DNA from: Clostridiales bacterium UBA929
GTDB lineage: Bacteria; Bacillota; Clostridia; Oscillospirales; UBA929
DNA: 8,841 nt
Assembly: GCA_002293625.1 (NCBI GenBank)
Contig: DBDP01000137.1
Span: forward strand, 1 to 8,841
Direction: 5' to 3'
The translations under genes were made by a program, and so were the position numbers. This document shows, piece by piece, positions 1-5,607 of this stretch. A model generated the notes under the pieces. That model did no database searches and was not told where the DNA came from. It saw nothing but the letters and a program-made list of their open reading frames with translations. The stretch's first letter is position 1, and each line of letters starts with the position of its first letter.

Positions 1-74
1 CGGCGCAGCGCGCGCTCGGTCTGACCGTGGACGGACTTGTCGGTCCCGCCACGTGGGCGGCGGTGGTGAAGTAG
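1..74 (+). CDS. C-terminal end of a protein with a peptidoglycan-binding (PG_binding_1) module, partial
   Basis: Only the last 23 complete codons and the TAG stop (72-74) are inside the window; the reading frame starts at base 3. The visible peptide reads AQRALGLTVDGLVGPATWAA followed by VVK. The pattern hxxxLGLxVDGxxGPxTWxAV is the typical second half of the PG_binding_1 three-helix repeat, found at the ends of spore-cortex hydrolases, amidases and L,D-transpeptidases. The protein therefore probably binds cell-wall peptidoglycan outside the cell or in the spore coat region. The catalytic part lies upstream and cannot be named. No clear T-tract terminator follows, and the next gene has its own strong promoter. 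Confidence 0.8.
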   Translation, partial: AQRALGLTVDGLVGPATWAAVVK

Positions 75-132
75 GAGGATTTATTTTATTGTGCTTAAAA
101 AAGAAATAATATATAGCATCTACTAGTAAATG

Positions 133-175
133 GAATTATATATCACACATGTGTACAATAATAAAAATATAATTC
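133..175. repeat. AT-rich inverted repeat with an internal 10-bp palindrome
   Basis: GAATTATAT at 133-141 is matched by its exact reverse complement at 167-175, with 25 bases between. The spacer contains the perfect palindrome ACACATGTGT at 145-154. The two symmetries do not share a centre. The region lies just upstream of the promoter at 187-215, so it could be an upstream operator or a weak, late terminator for the preceding gene. It is very AT-rich, so chance is a real alternative. Confidence 0.35.
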
Positions 176-186
176 TCTGTATGCTG

Positions 187-215
187 TTGACACAATCCTA
201 ACACTGTGATATACT
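187..215 (+). promoter_or_regulatory. Strong sigma-A promoter with extended -10 for the secreted-protein cluster
   Basis: The -35 box TTGACA (187-192) matches consensus fully. A 17-bp spacer separates it from the -10 box TATACT (210-215), which matches five of six bases. The dinucleotide TG at 207-208 is placed one base before the -10 box, which makes an extended -10. Transcription should begin near 222, giving a leader of about 42 bases before the ATG at 264. No comparable promoter was found between the following genes, so this promoter is the likely source of transcription for 264-4092. Confidence 0.8.
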
Positions 216-222
216 TCCTTTG

Positions 223-238
223 CAGGAAAACATTCCTG
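223..238 (+). promoter_or_regulatory. Small inverted repeat at the transcription start / leader
   Basis: CAGGAA (223-228) and TTCCTG (233-238) form a perfect 6-bp inverted repeat around AACA. It begins at about +1 of the promoter at 187-215. It may be a repressor operator just downstream of the start site, or a 5' hairpin that stabilises the mRNA. No regulator in the window can be linked to it. Confidence 0.4.
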
Positions 239-263
239 AGATTTATGAAATGGGGTTGTACCA

Positions 264-1844
264 ATGAAAACTAAAATGCGCAGAATCGCAATCATCCTCT
301 CGTTTGCCTTGGTGTTCTCTGTGTTCCCCTTTTCGGCGACTGCGGGTAGCGGCGGAAACGGTGTGTCGCAAGCCATCCAGCAGTACATAGAATCGGATGG
401 GTACGTCGCGGAGGGAACCTCCGCACACTTGGAAGAGTTATTCAGAAATGACCCCGTTACCCTTGTGATCGCGTTGTCGCAATTTGACGCGGACGCCCAA
501 GACAGGGTCGCGAGAACACTGACATACTACGCTTCCGTCGGAACAGACGAGGAATATGAAGCGTTTTCAAAGGCACTCGCCATTGTAAAAGAGAGCGCAA
601 TCTCAACAGAGCAGAGCGAACTTATTGCCTTGTTCGACACCTACCTTGAAGAAGCGCTGTCAATCGAAGTTCAAACGAGTTCACCTATAATCGCGCCAGT
701 TTTCAGCGTGAAGATTGTCAAGCGCTTCATCGACGGAAGCAAAAAGAAGGGTTTCCCAAAAGATGAAGAACTCGGCACCCTGTTGGCGACATATTACCGG
801 CAAGAACCTAAGCTCTTTATGAAAGCAATGGAGAACATGAACGGGAAAAAAGACGCCCAAGCCGTCGCGGAAATCATCGCCTACGCTGAAGCAAACGCAA
901 AAAGGCTGGAGATTTCGGCGGAACCTGTGGACGAATCCTCCGCAACCTTGTCCCCCGCAGAAACACAGCTTCTAAACGTGTTGGACAACCAAATCCAAAA
1001 CACATCCATAGGCTATTCGGTATATAATACTTCGGTGCGGAAGGGAACAACCCAAGTGCCGGATATTGGAATCCTTTCATATCCAAGCAAAGTTAATGTC
1101 GGTGAGACTGACACGCTTGCCGTTTCCTTCTCCGAAACGACCGCGCAAAACGTTGACAGAAGCTATTATGCCGAGGTATGGAACACCAAAGACGGCATAG
1201 AATACCTCAAGGAAGCAAAGCAAGTCACAATCCCGGCGGGTTCTGCCGACATTGCCGAAACGTTTGATATTACACAGTATCAGACGGGTGAATTTGTGAC
1301 GGAGGTAAAGGTATTCTCGAACGAAGGCGGGGCGCTTTTGAAATCATTCGTGAACCCGGCATCCAGCATGGCGGCGGGAACGTGGGAGATCCTTGTGCTG
1401 TTACCGGAGTACAGGATCAACTATGGTAGACTGTACTTATACGGTGCTGGTGGTCCAACTAAATTCAACATCGCGTGTCTTGGCAGAGGTACTAGCGGAG
1501 GACAGGATCATCAGACAGCAAAAATGGATGTAACAAATGGCGATACTGTCTTTGGTGAATTTAATGCGTCATTGGCTGGTCCAGACAATGATACGGCGAA
1601 AATGGGTCCGTATAAATACGTCCAACTCCGTGTTGTAAATGCAGGGCAAAACGACTGGATCACCGAATATCGGACAGACACTTTCGCAATACACGCAGGA
1701 AGAAATCAGTCCAGTCTGTCTAAAACAAATGGTTGTGTTAGAATCTTCAACGATGACCAATTGAGGCTCGAAGTCGCAATAACATCGTTGATAGAGGATT
1801 ACAACCATGACCGCGTTGGATATTGTGAAATTGCCGAGTGGTAA
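264..1844 (+). CDS. Secreted L,D-transpeptidase-like protein with N-terminal helical repeats
   Basis: This 526-residue protein starts with a Sec signal peptide (basic residues 2-7, hydrophobic core to about 24, likely cut after ATA at 25-27). Residues about 54-90 and 169-211 are amphipathic helical repeats that resemble the three following proteins. Residues about 264-365 look like a beta-sandwich (Ig-like) linker. From about 372 to 505 is an L,D-transpeptidase-like (YkuD-fold) domain. Its signature is IHAG with His477, then TNGCVRIFNDD with Cys491 and Arg493. This resembles the H...[ST]HGCxR catalytic motif, but Asn489 replaces the usual His and the spacing is shorter than in classical YkuD. 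The inferred role is cell-wall cross-linking, editing or protein attachment outside the membrane. The ATG at 264 has a modest GGGG Shine-Dalgarno 8 bases upstream. It is the first gene of the cluster. The fold assignment is fairly secure; the exact reaction is not. Confidence 0.8.
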   Translation: MKTKMRRIAIILSFALVFSVFPFSATAGSGGNGVSQAIQQYIESDGYVAEGTSAHLEELFRNDPVTLVIALSQFDADAQDRVARTLTYYASVGTDEEYEAFSKALAIVKESAISTEQSELIALFDTYLEEALSIEVQTSSPIIAPVFSVKIVKRFIDGSKKKGFPKDEELGTLLATYYRQEPKLFMKAMENMNGKKDAQAVAEIIAYAEANAKRLEISAEPVDESSATLSPAETQLLNVLDNQIQNTSIGYSVYNTSVRKGTTQVPDIGILSYPSKVNVGETDTLAVSFSETTAQNVDRSYYAEVWNTKDGIEYLKEAKQVTIPAGSADIAETFDITQYQTGEFVTEVKVFSNEGGALLKSFVNPASSMAAGTWEILVLLPEYRINYGRLYLYGAGGPTKFNIACLGRGTSGGQDHQTAKMDVTNGDTVFGEFNASLAGPDNDTAKMGPYKYVQLRVVNAGQNDWITEYRTDTFAIHAGRNQSSLSKTNGCVRIFNDDQLRLEVAITSLIEDYNHDRVGYCEIAEW

Positions 1845-1845
1845 T

Positions 1846-1888
1846 ATCGGAGGTGCCGCATGAGAAAAGCCGTTGCTGTCCTGCTTGC
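1846..1888 (+). repeat. 43-bp exact direct repeat, copy 1 (leader and signal-peptide start)
   Basis: The 43 bases spanning the Shine-Dalgarno site, the ATG and the first nine to ten codons of the first paralog recur without change at 3389-3431, before the third paralog. The second paralog, which lies between them, does not carry this version. This shows recent duplication or gene conversion of the translation-start region. Confidence 0.9.
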
Positions 1889-2606
1889 GCTTTGCTTTGT
1901 ACTCCCCGTCTGTCTCGCCGACGAGGACGAATGGTACAGCAAAACTCTTTCACTGGAAGAGAAGTTTGAAATCAGCACGAATTACAACCTATGGTTTGAC
2001 TATCTCTTTGATGATTTGGACTTCAAAGGTCATTTCTATCAAGACGCGGAGGGCTTTCTCGCCGCGTTGAGTGAGCAACCGCTGAAAATCCAAAAGAAAG
2101 TCATCTTTCTGATGATTTATCAGTGTCGGTGGTATTCAGAAGATGAGCAGTTCAACGAAACCCTCGCTACAGTTGAGGAGAAAACAGCCGTAAAGAGCAT
2201 TTTACAACTCATAGACGCCGAACTAACCCGCACCAAGCCGGACTATAAAGAGCTTTTCACCCGCCGCACTGACGCAATGTCGGGCGAAAAACACGGCATT
2301 GAGATGCGTGAAGCCTTTGAGTACGATACTTACGCCTTTATCGCCCGTCTGTCATTGTATGGCGTCAAGTGGCAGCTTATGGTTTGCTCTAAACTGGCAA
2401 GCGAGTATTCAATTGCCGAGGACTTACCTGTACTTGAGGATGAAATCGCAGCCCTTCGTAAAGACAAGCGCAAAAAGACGTTCCTGTTTGAAATTACGCT
2501 GGACAACATGAAAAACGCGATCATAGACATTCAATCAAGGCACCCTGAAAAGGACTCGCCCCCTGAACCGACTGGACCCCAAAGCGAGAGGGGTTATAAA
2601 CCATAG
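1860..2606 (+). CDS. Secreted protein of unknown function, tandem paralog A
   Basis: I do not recognise a named family. The 248-residue product has a 20-residue Sec signal peptide (MRK, then a hydrophobic core, likely cut after CLA). No lipobox, transmembrane anchor or sorting motif is visible, so it is probably released or held at the envelope. The mature part is helical and charged. Two copies of a short helix-turn-helix-like repeat can be seen: residues about 54-88 (YQDAEGFLAALSEQ core) and about 148-183 (EYDTYAFIARLS core). A conserved block RKDKRKKTFLF lies near 200-210. GGAGGTG at 1849-1855 gives a good ribosome site six bases from the ATG. It starts 15 bases after the transpeptidase-like gene, so they are surely cotranscribed. 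Unlike paralogs B and C it has a proline-rich C-terminal extension (about 222-248). Confidence 0.85.
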   Translation: MRKAVAVLLALCFVLPVCLADEDEWYSKTLSLEEKFEISTNYNLWFDYLFDDLDFKGHFYQDAEGFLAALSEQPLKIQKKVIFLMIYQCRWYSEDEQFNETLATVEEKTAVKSILQLIDAELTRTKPDYKELFTRRTDAMSGEKHGIEMREAFEYDTYAFIARLSLYGVKWQLMVCSKLASEYSIAEDLPVLEDEIAALRKDKRKKTFLFEITLDNMKNAIIDIQSRHPEKDSPPEPTGPQSERGYKP

Positions 2607-2641
2607 GAGTCTCTTGCACTGATGAACCTCGGGGGTGTCGC

Positions 2642-3328
2642 ATGAAAAAAATCATCGCAATCCTGCTCGTTCTCTGCTCTCTAGTCCCATCTTGCCTTGC
2701 GGCGTATAGTCGAGATGAGGCGCTTACGCTGGAAGAGCGATTTGAAATTAGCATAGACATTAGCCAATGGTTCGGATACTTACGCGACGGTTTGGATTTC
2801 AAAACCGATTTCTATCACGACGCGGAGGGCTTTCTCGCCGCGTTGAGTGAGCAACCGCTGAAAATCCAGAAAAAAGTCATCTTTCTTCTGATATATCAGT
2901 GTCGGTGGAATTCGGAGATGGAGCAATTTAACGAAACCCATAAAGCGATTTTTGGAAACACCGACCTAGCTGGTATTTTACAACTCATTGACACCGAACT
3001 AACCCGCACCAAGCCGGACTATAAAGAACTTTTCACCCGTCGCACGGACGCAATGTCAGGGGAAGAGCACGGTGTTGAGATGCGCAGAGCCTTTGAATAC
3101 GACACTTACGCCTTTATCGCCCGTCTGTCATTATACGGTGTCAAGTGGCAGCTCATGGTTTGCTCTAAACTCGCGGGAGAGTATTTGATTGCCGAGGAGA
3201 TGCCTGTGCTTGAGGACGAACTAGCAACCCTCCGCAAAGACAAGCGCAAAAAGACCTTCCTGTTTGAAATTACGCTGGACAACATGAAAAACGCGATCGA
3301 ACATTATCGGTCAAAGTTTTCAATATGA
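2642..3328 (+). CDS. Secreted protein of unknown function, tandem paralog B
   Basis: This 228-residue protein is the closest relative of paralog A: most of residues 60-220 align without large gaps, and one 50-base run (2819-2868 against 2043-2092) is identical at the DNA level. The signal peptide (MKKIIAILLVLCSLVPSCLA) has the same layout but a different sequence from A and C. It has the same two helical repeats (DAEGFLAALSEQ and EYDTYAFIARLS cores), the ELTRTKPDYKELFTRRTDA block and the KDKRKKTFLFEITLDNMKNA block. The region between the repeats (about 93-112) varies most. The ribosome site is the weaker GGGGGTG at 2631-2637. The gene follows A after 35 bases. The sequence gives no direct evidence of catalysis; a binding or structural role in the envelope is an inference. 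Confidence 0.85.
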   Translation: MKKIIAILLVLCSLVPSCLAAYSRDEALTLEERFEISIDISQWFGYLRDGLDFKTDFYHDAEGFLAALSEQPLKIQKKVIFLLIYQCRWNSEMEQFNETHKAIFGNTDLAGILQLIDTELTRTKPDYKELFTRRTDAMSGEEHGVEMRRAFEYDTYAFIARLSLYGVKWQLMVCSKLAGEYLIAEEMPVLEDELATLRKDKRKKTFLFEITLDNMKNAIEHYRSKFSI

Positions 3329-3332
3329 AATC

Positions 3333-3363
3333 TCCCCCGCTCTGCTCATCGCGGAGCGGGGGA
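3333..3363 (+). terminator. GC-rich hairpin between paralogs B and C
   Basis: Bases 3333-3345 pair with 3351-3363 (13 pairs including one G-U) around a 5-base loop, starting four bases after the stop codon of paralog B. The core is CCCCCGCTC against GAGCGGGGG. No T-tract follows, so this is not a textbook intrinsic terminator. It may attenuate transcription into paralog C or protect the upstream mRNA from 3' decay. Confidence 0.5.
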
Positions 3364-3388
3364 ATCTCCCGCACGTATACTTAGGTGA

Positions 3389-3431
3389 ATCGGAGGTGCC
3401 GCATGAGAAAAGCCGTTGCTGTCCTGCTTGC
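3389..3431 (+). repeat. 43-bp exact direct repeat, copy 2
   Basis: Identical to 1846-1888. It covers the Shine-Dalgarno site, start codon and signal-peptide start of paralog C. Outside this block A and C diverge strongly, so the identity is locally restricted. Confidence 0.9.
3392..3398 (+). promoter_or_regulatory. Ribosome binding site that fixes the start of paralog C
   Basis: GGAGGTG lies a few bases before the ATG at 3403. An in-frame GTG at 3385 would place this Shine-Dalgarno inside the coding region and would put extra residues (MNRRCR) in front of the signal peptide. The same site with the same spacing serves paralog A, so 3403 is the start. Confidence 0.85.
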
Positions 3432-4092
3432 TTTTTGCTTTATAGTACCTATCAGCTTTGCTACGAGCAGAGACGAAACATTAACATTGGAAGAACGTTT
3501 TGAAATCAGCGTCAAGCCGGGTGTAACTTTTGACATCTTGACTGACGGGCTTGACTTCAAAACCGAATTCACAAACGATCCCGAAGGATTTCTTTCGGCG
3601 TTGAGCAAACAGACGAAAAAAGTCCAAAACAAGGTTGTATTTCTCTTGGTATACCAGTGCAAATTTTGGTACGGCGGAAGAGAGGAACTGGAAAAAGGAC
3701 TGGATTCAGTTTCCGGTAGCAAGAATAACGGAGCAAACAGACTCGTTACTCTTATCAATGCCGAGTTAATCCGCACCAAACCCGATTACCGAGATCTTTT
3801 CACACGAATTACCGACGGTCATTTTTCGGAATCGCTTGGCGGGGAGCTTCGCATAGCCTTCGAATACGACCAATACGCCTTTATCGCTCGTCTGTCGCTA
3901 TACAATGTTAAGTGGCAGCTCATGGTTTGCGGTTTGATGACAGGTGAGTATGTAATGGCGGAAGATCTTCCCGTTTTGCAAGACGAAATCGAAACCCTGC
4001 GTAAAGACAAGCGCAAAAAGACTTTCCTGTTCCACATCACACTGGACAACGTGAAAAACGCGATCGAGGAACATATAGCGAGAAATTCATAA
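3403..4092 (+). CDS. Secreted protein of unknown function, tandem paralog C
   Basis: This 229-residue protein is the most divergent of the three paralogs. The signal peptide begins like that of A (MRKAVAVLLA) and is probably cut after SFA near residue 20. Both helical repeats are present (NDPEGFLSALSKQ and EYDQYAFIARLS cores), as are the LIRTKPDYRDLFTR and RKDKRKKTFLFHITLDN blocks. The linker between the repeats is longer in glycine, lysine and asparagine than in A and B. The NDPEGFLSAL core is also the closest of the three to the NDPVTLVIALSQ core of the transpeptidase-like protein, which hints that C may be nearest to the ancestral form. It is separated from B by 74 bases that include a hairpin, so its expression may be lower. 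Function is unknown. Confidence 0.85.
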   Translation: MRKAVAVLLAFCFIVPISFATSRDETLTLEERFEISVKPGVTFDILTDGLDFKTEFTNDPEGFLSALSKQTKKVQNKVVFLLVYQCKFWYGGREELEKGLDSVSGSKNNGANRLVTLINAELIRTKPDYRDLFTRITDGHFSESLGGELRIAFEYDQYAFIARLSLYNVKWQLMVCGLMTGEYVMAEDLPVLQDEIETLRKDKRKKTFLFHITLDNVKNAIEEHIARNS

Positions 4093-4101
4093 TTTGACGA
4101 C

Positions 4102-4128
4102 GCTCCCCCTTCGATTCGGAGGGGGAGC
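4102..4128. terminator. Hairpin between convergent genes, possible bidirectional terminator
   Basis: Bases 4102-4112 pair with 4118-4128 (11 pairs including one G-U; core GCTCCCCC/GGGGGAGC) around a 5-base loop. It lies ten bases after the stop of paralog C and about 50 bases beyond the stop of the minus-strand Fe-S gene. Neither side carries a clear T-tract. Position and stem strength favour a transcript end. Confidence 0.55.
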
Positions 4129-4178
4129 CACTTATCAGGCGTCCTTGACGATTCGTCTGTGTTAGCCCCTTCCGCATC

Positions 4179-4700
4179 TCACTTTTGCAAAAATGCGGAC
4201 AACTTCTCGGCGAAATACTCGGTGAAATCGAGGTCAAGATCCGCTGACTCGATTTTTGCTTTCAGCGTTTCCGAATACTCGGTACTATGTAACAGTTCGT
4301 TCGTTTCATCCTCTGTAAACGCATCCGAAACGATGACGTTGTCTTTGTTCATTGCGTTAGCCGGGCAGCAATCCTGGCACGCTGTGCATCCTGCGATGCT
4401 GTTCAGCAATTTAACATCGAACCATTCCGGGTACTCGGGTTTGCCGGTTGAATCAGAAAAGTATGTTATACACCTATCGGAATCAATCAATCTCCGCTCA
4501 GTGTCAATCGCGCCGGTAGGGCACGCTTTAACACAAGCCTGACAGCTATCACAGCCCTCCATGCGCCGAAGCGGGAACCACGTATCATCGTCACAGGGCA
4601 TATCCGTGAGATATGTCATGATTGCCGTATAGCTTCCGAACGGAACAACCGCTCCGCGGTCTCCATTGGAGGCTATTTTTGTTAGTAAGGGTTTTATCAT
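4179..4700 (-). CDS. QueG-related double [4Fe-4S] cluster protein, short at the N-terminus
   Basis: The 173-residue product carries a CxxCxxCxxxCP motif (Cys50, 53, 56, 60), a separate RCITY motif with Cys77, and a second CxxCxxxCP motif (Cys105, 108, 112). This order, including the RCI(S/T)Y segment and the GCxxCQxxCP block, matches the C-terminal half of epoxyqueuosine reductase (QueG) and its clostridial relatives. The tail (about 128-173) also fits relatives. What is missing is the N-terminal part, which in QueG contributes to the cobalamin-binding catalytic region; an in-frame stop lies a few codons upstream of the ATG, so no in-frame extension is possible. It is therefore either a remnant or a small electron-transfer protein, and should not be assumed to make queuosine. 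AAGGAG is placed 9 bases before the ATG. A MerR-type promoter sits about 80 bases upstream. Confidence 0.8.
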   Translation of the reverse strand: MIKPLLTKIASNGDRGAVVPFGSYTAIMTYLTDMPCDDDTWFPLRRMEGCDSCQACVKACPTGAIDTERRLIDSDRCITYFSDSTGKPEYPEWFDVKLLNSIAGCTACQDCCPANAMNKDNVIVSDAFTEDETNELLHSTEYSETLKAKIESADLDLDFTEYFAEKLSAFLQK

Positions 4701-4784
4701 ATCTGTTCGCTCCTTGCCGGCAACTGTTCACAAACGCTTCGCTAGTGACCGGCGAACACGGCGTATATAGTGCCTCTTACTAAT

Positions 4785-4814
4785 AGTATAACCCTCCCGT
4801 AAGGGGAGGGTCAA
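4785..4814 (-). promoter_or_regulatory. MerR-type promoter/operator upstream of the Fe-S gene
   Basis: On the minus strand a -35 box TTGACC (4809-4814) and a -10 box TATACT (4785-4790) are separated by 18 bases. The spacer is almost entirely the inverted repeat ACCCTCCC (minus strand, 4804-4811) and GGGAGGGT (4791-4798) with a 5-base centre. A dyad filling a slightly long spacer is the hallmark of promoters activated by MerR-family regulators such as CueR, which untwist the DNA on binding an inducer. Transcription would begin near 4778, giving a leader of nearly 80 bases before the Fe-S gene. No MerR gene is in the window. Confidence 0.65.
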
Positions 4815-4905
4815 TAGGGCATATAGAAAATCTTTCAAGCGAGAACCATTATATACCAATTGTATTCGCACTTGCCACCGGCGGCTAAGTATGGTAGAAT
4901 AAGCA

Positions 4906-5607
4906 CTATGTTGTCGGCATTTGTCCCGCGAGTGTCTCCAGAGCCTTTTTCTCGATTCGTGACACATACGAACGCGAAATACAGAAATGATCGGCAACCT
5001 CGCGCTGTGTCAGCGGCGGGGAACCGCCCAAACCGTATCGCAGCCGGATAATGTCCCTCTGCCGCCCTTCCAGCGAACTCTCCACCAGCGTCCGTATCCT
5101 TAGACGTTCCTCTTCGCGCTCTAGGCGTTCCTGAACGTCGTCCTCGGCCTGCAAAACATCCATAACCGAAAGCGGCAGCCCGTCGGAGTCGGCTTCCAGG
5201 GGTTCGCTGAGTGAAACGTCGCCCGAACGTTTTTTTATGCCGCGAAAATGCATAAATATCTCATTTTGTATGCAGATACAGGCGTACGTTGCCAGTTTGG
5301 CTTTCTTATCGGGTGAAAAGCTGTCAATGGCTTTCACCAGCCCGATCGTTCCGATGGATATTAAATCATCTTGGTCGGTTACGTTGGTGTAGTATTTTTT
5401 GATTACATGCGGCACCAAGCGCAAGTTGTGCATGATGAGTTTTTCCCGCGCCACTTTGTTCCCCTTCGCCATTGCGGCCAGCGCTTCGTTTTCCTCCGCC
5501 ACAGTGAGCGGGCTGGGGAACGAACCTCCTCTTCCGGTCAGGCGCAGGCAGAAGTAGTACCCATGCAAAAGAAGCGAAACAACCCCACCGAACATAGGCT
5601 TTCCCAT
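4906..5607 (-). CDS. sigK: RNA polymerase sporulation sigma factor SigK (pro-sigma-K)
   Basis: The 233-residue protein directs RNA polymerase to late mother-cell genes during sporulation. It has a hydrophobic N-terminal pro-sequence (about 5-24), as in pro-sigma-K, which in the family is cut by the membrane protease SpoIVFB. The segment FPSPLTVAEE (30-39), the HNLRLV block (60-65), the region 2 core DLISIGTIGLVKAI (81-94) and DVSLSEPL (130-137) are sigma-K-like rather than sigma-E-like. Region 4 ends in TQREVADHFCISRSYVSRIEKKALETL (split helix-turn-helix, about 200-226). The gene is uninterrupted, so no skin-type element splits it. ATYACICIQNEI replaces the more usual ATYAxRCIENEI, a mild divergence. 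GGAAGG directly abuts the ATG at 5607, which is too close; the in-frame ATG at 5593-5595 (Met5) is probably the true start. Sigma-E is the alternative identity. Confidence 0.85.
   Translation of the reverse strand: MGKPMFGGVVSLLLHGYYFCLRLTGRGGSFPSPLTVAEENEALAAMAKGNKVAREKLIMHNLRLVPHVIKKYYTNVTDQDDLISIGTIGLVKAIDSFSPDKKAKLATYACICIQNEIFMHFRGIKKRSGDVSLSEPLEADSDGLPLSVMDVLQAEDDVQERLEREEERLRIRTLVESSLEGRQRDIIRLRYGLGGSPPLTQREVADHFCISRSYVSRIEKKALETLAGQMPTT

Noticed and set aside
1860..1925. Paralogs A and B as lipoproteins because of a Cys near the end of the signal peptide
   Set aside because: The residues before Cys (LPVC, VPSC) do not fit the lipobox L-[AS]-[GA]-C well, C lacks the Cys, and a signal peptidase I site follows directly in all three.
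3385..3402. GTG at 3385 as the start of paralog C
   Set aside because: It would place the GGAGGTG ribosome site inside the gene and add a non-signal-like stretch before the signal peptide; paralog A shows the ATG start with identical leader.
3381..3779. A 132-codon open frame on the minus strand
   Set aside because: Antisense to paralog C, which has a good ribosome site, a signal peptide and homologs next door.
4159..4542. A 127-codon open frame on the plus strand
   Set aside because: It is antisense to the double [4Fe-4S] protein, whose cysteine motifs leave no doubt about the coding strand.
4791..4811. Hairpin read as the intrinsic terminator of sigK
   Set aside because: There is no solid T-tract on the minus strand, and the dyad sits exactly between good -35 and -10 boxes. 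The operator reading explains more, although a double role cannot be excluded.
4848..4853. TATAAT on the minus strand as a second promoter for the Fe-S gene
   Set aside because: The -10 match is perfect, but no credible -35 box lies 16-18 bases upstream, and it is much weaker overall than the MerR-type promoter.
4728..4997. An 89-codon open frame on the minus strand between sigK and the Fe-S gene
   Set aside because: It overlaps the end of sigK in another frame, is rich in Arg and aromatic residues without pattern, and runs through the promoter/operator region.
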